In this document: in pieces, positions 46,217 through 58,939 of the stretch
Layout: every line of letters begins with the position of its first letter
How positions within the stretch are numbered: the first letter of the stretch is position 1
Source: Cranoglanis bouderius
Taxonomy: Eukaryota; Chordata; Actinopteri; Siluriformes; Cranoglanididae
Reading direction: 5' to 3'
NCBI GenBank assembly: GCA_023630585.1
Contig: CM042539.1
Location: 4,978,755-5,042,754 of the forward strand
DNA: 64,000 nucleotides
The notes under the pieces: model-generated
Seen by the model: the letters and a program-made list of their open reading frames with translations, nothing else
Told to the model about the DNA's origin: nothing
Database searches by the model: none
Position numbers and translations under genes: made by a program

Positions 46217-49200
46217 TTGATCTAACATCACCAGCCTGTGACGTTGCACATTATGCTCACATACATGCATCTATGAAGCTGTAAAAAAGAAGCTGTGAGT
46301 TTTACTTTTATCTGCTCTCACTCCATCCTCCTCCTCCTCCTCCTGCTGTACTCGTTATACAAGAGAAAGCAAAAGTGTGAAAAACTCACAGCCATATACA
46401 TAATCACATCACAGTTTTTAAGCTTAAATCAAGCTACAAAAAGGTAACACGTCGTCTGTGGTGTGAACTCTGCGCTGCCTACGATCCGGTAATCTCAGTA
46501 CGAGCTTCATGACCAGTTATTCAGATAATCGAGCAGCTTTGATTCAATAAATAAGCAATTATACACATAAAAATAAAAGCTGTTATACTGAGAATCTTCT
46601 ACACAGTGACTAAGGTACCGTCCAGAAATGACACGAGCTAGAAAATTTCTCAGAAATAGAGTATATGATATATAGTATATGACAATAGGGCAGAAAAGTG
46701 TTTGATGATGTTAATATATTGTGATATTGATCTCATCATGTCATATCACCAGCCCTAAGCCTGATCTATGAAGAGTAAACACCCGAAATAGTTTACTCTT
46801 TATACATAAATAGCATTCTGAAAATCTTGCTGAATTACTCTTTTAAAGTTACATTTTTATCTCTACACTGTATGAACATTTGTAAGGGAGTAGATTTGTC
46901 AGAATGTGTTATATTTGTGTTGTGCGTTATATACAGTGTTTTAGGTTCAACGTAAGGGGGTTTTTTTTCATAAAGATTTCTCAGAAATACAGTTGAGTCG
47001 AATAAATGCCTGTTGGTGGTGTTATTCTCAGTGACGTGATATTTGGCGTGGTGACGCCTGCGTTTCAGAAACTTCCTGCAGTTTTCAGGATAGAGATGAG
47101 ACACGGAAACTTCACCTGGATAGTGAAGCGGAAGGAGAAGCACTTCATGGAGCTGCACAGAGAATTACGGACCTACAAAGCCTTCCTGAAGATTCCTCTA
47201 CCCACTCGCACGTGAGCTTAAAATGTCTCCGCCTGTCTCCTGAACGTTTACGCAGAGTTTCCTCTTGCTGTTTGTGTTTACGTGTGGTGTTGGTGTGTGC
47301 AGTCACACGGAGCGGAGGCAGACGGTCAGAAACGCACGTCAGATGCCCACGTTACCGCGCGGTGGGGGAGACGAACTCGCCCGAGAGGAGCAAGTGTCCA
47401 GCCGAAAGGTCCGTTTAAATCTGACAAACTTCACTTGTATTCATAGATGAATGCAAACGTTTGCACACCCTTAGGAAAAAAAATTACATATGGTAAATAA
47501 TGTAATTTATAGCAACAAGATATTTGGTATAATTTCACAGATTCTTTCTTTTCTGGCTTTAAGAAAAATAATCAAATCATGAAACTGAGATCAGGTTCAA
47601 ACCCGCCCCCTACCCCGCCCCCCTTTCTAAAGCTGATGTACAGTGGGGAAAAAAAGACAAATGTAAAATATATTTTATAATTTATCTACAAATAAATATC
47701 ATTCCAAAAAGTTCAAAATGAAACATGGGTGTGTCCTGCAACAAGACAACAATCCAAAACGTAACACAAAACCACCAGGAAGATATTTCTGCCTTGAAAA
47801 TAGCCCTATTGTTTTCCCAGACCTAATCTGATAAAGTCATAATGTACAAGTTAAATAATATATACACAGAGTCCTCCACTAATATCGGTCCCCTCGGTAA
47901 ATATGAGCAAAGAAGGCTGTGAAAAATAGTCTTTATTGTTTAACGTTTTGATCTTTTGTTCAAAAAATTCACAAAAATTTTCTGCTATCATGGATATCAA
48001 ACAATTACAAACGCAACACAGGTTTATAAAAAAAAAAAACTTTGTTAAATATATGTGTGCAACAGTTATTGGCACCCCTATGAATTCATATGAGAAAAAT
48101 ATATTTGAAGTATATTCCCATTGACATTTTACAATTTTTTTTGGTACACCTGGGTGACTAGGAACAGGAAATTGTTCAACCATTACTTCCTGTTTCACAG
48201 GGGTATAAATATGAGGTAACACATAGGCCAAATTCCCTCAGTCATTCATAACAATGGGTAAGACCAAGGAATATAGCTGTGATGTGCAGCAAAAGGTTGC
48301 TGAGCTTCACAAAATGGGAAGTGGCTCTAAGGAAATAGCACAAGCATTGAAATGCCCATTTCCACCATCAGGGCAATAATTAAGAAGTTCCAGTCAACTG
48401 GAAATGTTAAGAATCAACCTGGAATTGGACGTGTGTCTATATTGTCTCAACGCACTGTGAAGAGGATGGTTTGAGTGGCCAAAAAAATCTCCAAGGATCA
48501 CAGCTGGAGAATTGAAGAAGTTAGTTGCATCTTGGGGTCAGAAATTCTCCAAAACTACAATTCGAAATCACCTACATCACCACAAGTTGTTTGGAAGGGT
48601 TTCAAGAAAAAAGCCTCTACTCTCATCCAAAAACAAACTCAAGCGTCTTCAGTTTGCCAGACACTACTGGAACTTCAAATGGGATCGGGTTCTATGGTCA
48701 GATGAAACCAAAATAGAGCTTTTTGGCAATAAACACCAGAGGTGGTTTTGGCGCACACAGAGAGGAAGCCATATGGAAAAGTAGCTCATGCCCACGGTTA
48801 AATATGGTGGTGGCTCTTTAATGTTTTGGGGCTGTTTTTCTGCCAGAGGACCTGGACATTTTGTTAGGATACATGGCATCATGGACTCTATCAAATATTA
48901 ACAGATATTAAATGAAAACCTGACTGTCTCTGCCAGAAAGCTTCAAATGGGGCGTGGCTGGATCTTCCACCAGGACAGTGATCCAAAACATACATCAAAA
49001 TCAACACAAAAATGGTTTACTGACCACAAAATCAAGGTCCTGCCATGGCCATCCCAGTCCCCTGACTTGAAACCCATAGAAAACCTGTAGGGTGAACTGA
49101 AGAGGAGAGTCCACCAGCGTGGACCTCAAAATTTGAAGGACCTGAAGAGATTCTGTATGGAGAAATGGTCTCAGATACCTTGCCATGTATTCTCCAACCT

Positions 49201-52200
49201 CATCAGGCGTTATAGGAGAAGACTCAGAGCTGTTATCTTGACAAAGGGAGGCAGCACAAAGAATTGACTAAAAGGGTGCCAATAATTGTTGCACAACTAT
49301 ATTTAAAAGTTTTTTTTTTATTTTTTTTTTATAAATCTGTGTTGCGTTTGATATCCATGAGAGTGAACATTTTGTGAATGTTTTGAACAAAAGATCAAAA
49401 GGTTAAACAGTAAAGACTATTTTTCACAGCCTTCTTTGCTCATATTTACCGAGGGGACCGATATTAGTGGAGGACTCTGTGTATATATTATTTAACTTGT
49501 ACAGTATGACTTTATCAGATTAGGTCTGGGAAAACAATAGGGCTATTTTCAAGGCAGAAATATCTTCCTGGTGGTTTTGTGTTACGTTTCAGATTGTTGT
49601 CTTGTTGCAGGACACACCCATGTTTCATTTTGAACTTTTTGGAATGATATTTATTCGTAGATAAATTATAAAATATATTTTACATTTGTCTTTTTTTCCC
49701 CACTGTAAAGCCACAGTGGGCCAAAACTTTTGCACCCAATTGTAAATCAATGCAGGCAATATTTAGAAGTTGGTTTGACCAACTGTTATAGCCCAGGTTA
49801 ATTATTTTACACTGAATAATATGTAAATATTGTGACACTGTCCTCATTTGCATACTGTAATTATATTAGTCATGTGATGTGATGTGTTTTAACAGCGCCA
49901 GCTTGAGGATTATTTAAACAAGCTGCTGAAAATGCCTCTGTACAGAAACTACCACGCCACAGTGAGTTCTGTCTTCACATCTGGAACATCTGCCAAACTG
50001 ATGTGTTGATAAAATGCACACAAACCTCACTAACTGATGTGAATAGGCATGGAATGTATATAATAATTTTTGTTTATTTTTTTCGATATTAGATAGAGTT
50101 CATTGATGTGAGTCAGCTGTCGTTCATTCATGATTTGGGACCAAAAGGCTTGTAAGATTTTTTATTTATTTTTTTTTTTGTGCTTTTATTATATTGATTA
50201 ATACTGAAAGTATGACATTACAGCTGTAGATGTGAGGTGCTGATGTGTCTTCTCCGTTTCCTGTTCAGAGAAGGCATGGTTTATAAAAGGTCAGGAGGTC
50301 ACCGGATTCCCGGCCTCAACTGCTGCGGCCACAGTAAAGTCTGTTACCGCTGGTCCAAACGGTACGATATTAAACTTTATTTATCACTTTATTTACATAT
50401 TAACTGTGTTTATGCTCTGAATTATAGCACAGTGTTTATAATAACGCTGAACACTAACGGCTAAAGTGAAAATGCGAATTATTTTGGTCAAATGATCAGT
50501 AAGAAGAACAAAACAAAGGACAAAAAAAGTTTAATGTTCTAATAGTAATAACTTCTTCAACTAATATAAGAAATATACTATGACTAATATAATTTATATA
50601 ATAATTAATGTACTATAATAATAAGTTGTTCTTCTTATTAATTTCAGTAATTAACAATACATTCACTACAAAAGGCAGTTTTTTTTTAGGAGACTAAACA
50701 TTTTTCAGACATAGAATAATGTGTCTGAGGTCGAAAGTGGTTGCAAATATTAACAAACCGGTTAGAACCATTTCTGATTTTATTTATACATTTTTATCTT
50801 GATTTTATTTGTTTTATATTTCCAGTGCAAGGGTGATTTAAAAAAAAAAAAAAAAAATTGTCATAAAAAAGGTTGTTGGTGGAAAAAAATTAGTGCAGAT
50901 TTTTTATTTGTTTCTAATGCGACAGTTTATATTCATGCATCATGCACTTTAATGCTGTATGAGGTATATACTGTATTGAATGTTTTCTTGATTCTTGGTT
51001 TTCTTGTGTGTGTGTGTGTGTGTGCGCGTGTGTGTGTGTGTGTAGTTGGTTGGTGGTGAAAGATTCTTTCCTGCTCTACATGAAGCCAGACTCCGGCACC
51101 ATCTCCTTCGTCCTCCTGGTGGATAAAGAGTTCTGTGTGAAAATGGACTCTAAAGACACGGAGACGAAACACGGCGTTCGTGTGGACAGTCTGTGCAGGT
51201 TCCCAATTTACAGCCCTACACACTACACACACCACACACTCTCTGACAAATGTGTATAAATTAACAACACACTTTTTGTGTTATAAGGTGTTAAATGTGT
51301 ATTAAAATGAAGAACCTGGCAATGCATTGTGTGTCAAATTATCTTTTAATCACAATGTGGTTTGTCATTAACTCACTCTTACATTATTAATGTTTTATTA
51401 TTGTGCATGAAGAGACAGACAGACACACACACACACACACTCACACTCACACACACACACACAGCAGTGTTAATAATAAGACACACCATATTGTTCTACT
51501 CTGCGAGATTCTGATTGTTTTGATGAACAGGACGTGTGTGTGAACTCTTATTCCTTTCTCCTCAGGAACCTGGTCCTAAAGTTCTCCAGTTTCCGTCACG
51601 CCCGCTGGTGGGGTCAGGCCATCGACGACTTTGTGCGCAAATACGGCAGCGCCTTCCTCCAGGACCATCGCTTTGGTTCCTTCGCCAATGTGCAGGAGAA
51701 CATCCCCTCCAAATGGTAACGAGAAACCACACACGAAAAAATTATTGGAGTCTTTGATGGGATATGGAATAAGTTCATTTTAAAGCTAGTAAAAAAATTA
51801 AGGAATTAAAGGTGTTTTTATGGAAATGTAATTAAAAGCTCCAGGATTCATTTTTAGTTATGGGTTTTTAGAAAAAAAGGATTACTCAAGGTTTCTTTGG
51901 ATAGTTAAGGCTTTTTAGGTCCTTTTAAAAGGTTTTAGATTTGACCTTTTCTCTCAGACTGTATTATTTACAGGTAATGTATAACTTACATGTAAGATAA
52001 GACTTTAGAAATAAAGCACAGTTACTTAAAGCAGTGTGATGCTGAAGAGTCGCTCGTTGTGGTTCTGCTCGAGCGTTTCTACGGTAACCTGAGAGAACCG
52101 AAGTGAAAGTGATCCAGCGGTGGTGATCCTTCACTGACCCACACAGGAACATGATAACGAGACACCAGTACTGAAACACACACATTCCTCCTGACCGAGC

Positions 52201-52797
52201 TCGCTGAGCCATTTGGGTTTCTTTACGTCCCGCTCTTCAGCCTTAAACCTTTTTACATTTTTGTTAGCAAGCTGTTTGCACACAACAACACAGCAATGAG
52301 GACGAATATTTAAATGACACAGTGATTACAGAAACGATGCCCCGCCTTCCACAGTGGTGCTTCTGTGAATTCAGGCACTAAATCCTGAAAAACTAGAATC
52401 GAGGATTATTTATTTACCCCCGAAAATATGATTATGGTTCTTGTGTACAGATGTGGCTTATTACAGATGGACGGTGTTGTGTGTTTCAGGTATGTGAACG
52501 GTAAAACGTACATGGAGGATGTAGCTAATGCACTGGAGGAAGCTGAGGAGGAGATCTTCATCACAGACTGGTGGTATGTGTCCACAGAACACAGCTGGCT
52601 ATGGCTCAGGCTGGGCAATTAGATGTCTGATATAAATACACATCAATAAATGAAAGGTGCTCATAATATCCCATGTTGCAATTCACAAGAAATTTCATTA
52701 AAATGTTTAAATAAGAGTAAAATCTAACATTCCAACTTAGACAAGGAGATGAGGAGAAGATGTTTTGTGTGTAGAATAGAGCAGAAATCATCATCAA

Positions 52798-52837
<40 letters not shown>

Positions 52838-52955
52838 GAGGACAGAACAGTGGTCAGATCCTATTTCAGTCAGAAGTCAGGTTTACGGTTACAAATCTGT
52901 AAGTCACTAAATCTTCCACTCAGTGTGTTTCTACAGACACTGTTTACCTCTCCTG

Positions 52956-53003
<48 letters not shown>

Positions 53004-53542
53004 TGTAGTAGTAGTATTGAGGCGTCATGTAGTACACCATGTGTAAGTGTGCATCATGTAGTACACCACTAACCGAAAAAACAATTCAGCGTAAAGAAAG
53101 TGAGAATTATTTCTGTTTTTTGTGAACTTATTTTAGATAGAAATAAATAAACAAAACACTATAAAACAGTCTTTCATGCTGAGTTTGGAGTGACTAAAAA
53201 TTAACATAAACACATAAACAACAATACAAGAACTTTATCATTTCAGTTCCAATCAATTCAACCAGTAAAGATTTCACATTTAAAATATTAAATTTTTATT
53301 TCATTTGTCATTTTGTGTATAAAATTGAAAGAGATTTTTTTTAAATAATTAAAACAAATGTAATTTATTTGAAAAAAAGAATTTATTTATTTGTTTGTTT
53401 GTTTGCAGTAAATGTATTTTAAAAGTTCTTCTTGTATTAAGTGTTCTAGCACTAGTTCTAGTTGTAACGTGATCGCAAACCTTTCTGTTGTAGGGTTCTC
53501 CATAGAACCTTTAAAGGAAAACCTGGAGAAACATGTATTTTT

Positions 53543-53573
<31 letters not shown>

Positions 53574-56500
53574 GAATTTATTTATGATGAAAGTATGTAT
53601 TGATATTTATTGATTTTAATTCATGCACTTGTGTGTTTTAATAAACCTGAACTTGAAGGTTCCAGATCTGTCCTTTATTTCTAAGAGTATATTTCTCAGA
53701 ATATAAGATGAATATTTCACATTGTTTCTGGTCTCACTTTGTGATGTCTGCAGGCTGAGTCCGGAGATTTTCCTCAAAAGGCCGGTTGTTGAAGGAAATC
53801 GCTGGCGTCTGGACTCCATTCTGAAACGCAAAGCTGTGAGTCTCTACTGCAGATTTTAACTCCAGATCTGACTCTTCTCACGATTCCATTCACCTCTTTA
53901 ATATTAATATATCATATATGTAGCTGCAAATAATGAAATAAAGTTTAATGTGATCATTTCAAATAAGGAACTGTGTTAAACGCAGAAAACGCTCCTGCAC
54001 TGAGCTTCAGTTTTTCTGACCTCCTGAACATCCAGTGAGAGATTATTACAGTAAATCCACAAACGTATTCACTAATATGCCTGCTTTTTAAAAAATGAAT
54101 TAATTAATCAATCAATCAGTCAGTCAATTAATTACTTTTCCAAGTTGAGAAGGTTCCTGCCTGGTGTACAGATTGCTGTATTTGTAATGACTCATTAACT
54201 CGGTTTGTGTATTTAGCATTAGTGATTTGATCATTTGAAGGTTTTTAGCGTCGTGACTCTCTGCTTTCTGGTTTGCAGCAAAAAGGAGTTCGGATATTTG
54301 TTCTGCTCTATAAGGAAGTCGAACTCGCTCTCGGGATCAACAGTGAATACAGCAAGAGGACGCTGCTGCAGCTTCACCCCAACATCAAGGTAAAATCAGA
54401 GGAGGAGGAAAATGAAGAGAAGGAAAATGAGGCAAAGGATGGAAACAGAATATGCGAGTATGATTTTATTATTCTTCTCCAGGTGATGCGACATCCTGAC
54501 CATGTCTCCTCCTCCGTCTATCTGTGGGCTCATCATGAGAAGATTGTGGTAATCGACCAATCAGTGGCCTTTGTGGGCGGGATTGATTTGGCGTATGGGC
54601 GCTGGGATGATCGAGAACACCGGCTAACGGATGTGGGGAGCGTGACGAGAGCCGTCAACACGTCTGCAGAGGTGAATGAGCTGTTTAATAAACGTGTGAA
54701 AGTTTTCTTTAAGGAGACGTTTATTTAACATTTATGGAAGGAGTCTCCAGTGTCAGCGCTTTGTAACAGTCAGAGGTAAAGCTGTAACTTGAAGGTTTCT
54801 GACATCTTTAGGACAGAGGAGTTTATACACGGTTTCTCAGTTACATGACTTTTAATTTTTTTGTCTTATTAACTTTAGGCGAGAGAATAAAGATCAGCTG
54901 GTGAGGGAATGACTGTTTATAGCTGTTTATAACTGTATATTCTGTTTATAACAGGAACTAACTTGTTTCAACGACATTCCACAACATTAAATATAAGCAG
55001 TATAAGCAGAACAAAAGTATGAGGTGTCACTCTTTAATAAATAAAAAACTGTAATTGTTGCTAAATTGCTGTGGTGGAAGAGGAGTAAAACACTTGGGGA
55101 TGTGCTGTTAGAGGAAAATAATCAGCGGCAGGATGGTAACAGTAACTCCACTTCATCACACCACCCTGTCGTGGATTATTTTCCTCTAACAGCACCACAC
55201 ACTGAGGTTTATTGCTTACTAACCTAACTCTGTGTGTATTTCAGAACGTAACAGAAAAGTCTCCCTCCATGGTGTCTCCTTCTAACGGTCCTGTACAGAG
55301 TAACGGCAAAAACTCCGGCAGGGATTTGGAAGATCAGCCCAAACTCAGAGGTTATGGGAAAACCAGGAAGAGTCGCTTCAGTATCAGGAAACACCTGCAG
55401 AGACATGGGCTGACGCACGCCGACAGTGTGAGCAGCACTGAGAGCTCCGAGGAAAGTAAGTTCACATTCATAATTATAATAAATTCATCATGAGAGTTTA
55501 TAAAGCTGGAGATTGTAATACATGGGAACTTTGAGGAAAACTGTTATGTAATAAAACGATGAAGTTATCAGGACTGTTATTGATTGTCTTCATGCTGAAA
55601 CCGTTATAGAACAATTTTACTAGCATCACTTTTTGGTTTTAAATATTTTAATTTGTATTCTTTAATTTAACAAACAGGAACAGGAATTGCTTTATTTTTA
55701 GAGAAGGTACCGATCCAATACTCAGGATCAGTATCGGGCCGATACCAGCAAAAAATGGCGGATTGGATATCTGAGAAAAAAAGAATGAATTTGATCCGAT
55801 GGATAACAAGTGGAAAAGATTGGAATTGGATTTGGAAGATTATTTTTGAAACTGGAAATGTTAATTATAATTATAATTTTTAGGATTGATTTTTATTATA
55901 TTTATACCTTTATAATTTATTATATTTTCAACGCAAGTTTTGTGTAAGTTGTGCTTTTTTTTAAAAAGTATTTTTAAAAAGCTTGGTAGTTTTTAAAGAA
56001 AAAAATTGATCGGATGGGTATGGATACAGGCAGATTCTCGAGGTTACTCTACTGGTGGTAGTTAAGAAAAAGTGGTAGTTATTTTTACATGGTTGTGTTT
56101 TTCCACAGGTTTTTCTAACAGTATTTGCAGCAAACAGAATTTAATTCCACTGAAATGGATGGAGTTAAAAGTGCACATTCCCTCATGTCTGTGTCAGGCT
56201 GGTGAGTGAAGCTCACTGAAGATCCCGAGTGTTTCCTCCCGAGTGTTTCCTCCCGAGTGTTTCCTCCCGAGTGTTTCCTCCCGAGTGTTTCCTCCCGAGT
56301 GTTTCCTCCCGAGTGTTTCCTCCCGAGTGTTTATTCTCCAGTGTTTATTCTCCAGTGTTTATTCTCCAGTGTTTCCTCCCGAGTGTTTCCTCCCGAGTGT
56401 TTATTCTCCAGTGTTTCCTCAGGAGTGTTTATTCTCCAGTGTTTCCTCAGGAGTGTTTATTCTCCAGTGTTTCCTCCCGAGTGTTTCCTCAGGAGTGTTT

Positions 56501-58882
56501 ATTCTCCAGTGTTTCCTCCCGAGTGTTTCCTCAGGAGTGTTTATTCTCCAGTGTTTCCTCAGGAGTGTTTATTCTCCAGTGTTTCCTCAGGAGTGTTTAT
56601 TCTCCAGTGTTTCCTCCCGAGTGTTTATTCTCCAGTGTTTCCTCCCGAGTGTTTCCTCCCGAGTGTTTCCTCCCGAGTGTTTCCTCCCGAGTGTTTCCTC
56701 CCGAGTGTTTCCTCCCGAGTGTTTCCTCCCGAGTGTTTCCTCCCGAGTGTTTCCTCAGGAGTGTTTATTCTCCAGTGTTTCCTCAGGAGTGTTTATTCTC
56801 CAGTGTTTCCTCCCGAGTGTTTCCTCCCGAGTGTTTCCTCCCGAGTGTTTCCTCCCGAGTGTTTCCTCCCGAGTGTTTATTCTCCAGTGTTTATTCTCCA
56901 GTGTTTCCTCCCGAGTGTTTATTCTCCAGTGTTTCCTCAGGAGTGTTTATTCTCCAGTGTTTCCTCAGGAGTGTTTATTCTCCAGTGTTTCCTCAGGAGT
57001 GTTTATTCTCCAGTGTTTCCTCAGGAGTGTTTATTCTCCAGTGTTTCCTCCCGAGTGTTTCCTCCCGAGTGTTTCCTCAGGAGTGTTTATTCTCCAGTGT
57101 TTCCTCCCGAGTGTTTATTCTCCAGTGTTTCCTCCCGAGTGTTTCCTCCCGAGTGTTTCCTCCCGAGTGTTTCCTCCCGAGTGTTTCCTCCCGAGTGTTT
57201 CCTCAGGAGTGTTTATTCTCCAGTGTTTCCTCCCGAGTGTTTATTCTCCAGTGTTTCCTCCCGAGTGTTTCCTCCCGAGTGTTTCCTCCCGAGTGTTTAT
57301 TCTCCAGTGTTTATTCTCCAGTGTTTATTCTCCAGTGTTTATTCTCCAGTGTTTCCTCCCGAGTGTTTCCTCCCGAGTGTTTCCTCCCGAGTGTTTCCTC
57401 CCGAGTGTTTCCTCCCGAGTGTTTATTCTCCAGTGTTTATTCTCCAGTGTTTATTCTCCAGTGTTTATTCCCGAGTGTTTATTCTCCAGTGTTTCCTCAG
57501 GAGTGTTTATTCTCGAGTGTTTCCTCAGGAGTGTTTATTCTCGAGTGTTTCCTCAGGAGTGTTTATTCTCCAGTGTTTCCTCAGGAGTGTTTATTCTCCA
57601 GTGTTTCCTCCCGAGTGTTTCCTCCCGAGTGTTTCCTCCCGAGTGTTTCCTCCCGAGTGTTTATTCTCGAGTGTTTATTCTCCAGTGTTTCCTCCCGAGT
57701 GTTTATTCTCGAGTGTTTCCTCAGGAGTGTTTATTCTCGAGTGTTTCCTCAGGAGTGTTTATTCTCCAGTGTTTCCTCAGGAGTGTTTATTCTCCAGTGT
57801 TTCCTCAGGAGTGTTTATTCTCCAGTGTTTCCTCCCGAGTGTTTCCTCCCGAGTGTTTCCTCCCGAGTGTTTCCTCCCGAGTGTTTCCTCCCGAGTGTTT
57901 GTAAAAAAAAATATTTGTGACATTTGGATTATAAATATTCCAAATTCTATCGAAATTGTTTTTTTTTTTTGTTTTTTTTTTCCCATTTTTAATATCCTAA
58001 AATACATGATTATATTGTTCTTACTTTTTTATAATGAAGGAACATCCATAAACCCTATGGTACTAAATCCTTTGGTACTAAAAGTTCTAGGTCTCCATCA
58101 TTTTGCCCTTCACTGTTTTAATGGTTCTTCATGGGTTCTTTTTAGCTTCCTAAAAATTCTACTATGAACCTTTTCTGAACCCTCTCTTGTAGGGTTTGAC
58201 ATAAAACCTTTATGGGTTCCTCCAGATGTAGAGGAACCTTTTTTCTAAGAGTGTAAGTGTGTGAAAACTTTTGCACTTGATTCTACCAACCAAGTCCTCC
58301 AGTTGAATCAGAGGATTATACGGTGTGGTGTTCACTGTTCTAGATCTGTGTGTAGTGTTCTAGCACAGAGACATTGAGTGAGAACTGCATGATGATGTTC
58401 CACTCGGTTCTGTGCTGAATGGAATTTCCTGAAGATTTCATCTCACAGGCTCATGTTTCCTCAGCGTTTGATGTTTTGTTTGTTTTATTTCTGACCTTTT
58501 TGTTCTATTTTATCAGACACAGAATCGGCTCAGGACCTGCGGGTCGACGTCATCGGTCTGATGGGGAACACACGGTTCTGGCACGGCAAAGATTACTGTA
58601 ACTTTGTGCACAAGGACTGGATCCAGCTGGACAAACCGTTCGATGGTGAATCATCGTTTCTTCTTGTTTACTCAGAATTTACGTTTGGTTTAGATTGTGA
58701 GAAACGATCTGTTCGTGATCATGTGTGAACTTGTTAATGTGTTTTTCAGATTTCATCGACAGACACATCACTCCCAGAATGCCATGGCACGACATCTCCT
58801 CGGTGGTTCATGGGAAAGCTGCGAGAGACGTCGCACGGCATTTTATTCAGCGCTGGAATTTTACCAAGGTGACAAAAGCATC

Positions 58883-58939
<57 letters not shown>

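Larger units (their letters stand above)
47449..49745. mobile_element. Older element interrupted by a Tc1 insertion (proposed)
   Basis: AATGCAAACGTTTGCACACC near 47452 and GCCAAAACTTTTGCACCCAA near 49721 look like the two ends of one small inverted-repeat element, split by the 2.07-kb Tc1 below. Similar ends occur near 16196, 36007 and 41541-41822. Confidence 0.5.

Noticed and set aside
54273..54728. 151-codon single frame across pld1 exons 13-14
   Set aside because: Not a separate gene: it reads through the open 93-nt intron. Kept as a finding about retention, not as a CDS.
56206..58167. Open frames of 653, 563 and 553 codons
   Set aside because: All three plus frames of the same 14-bp tandem repeat are open because the period is not a multiple of 3 and no unit holds a stop. 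No domain, no conserved start, inside a pld1 intron.
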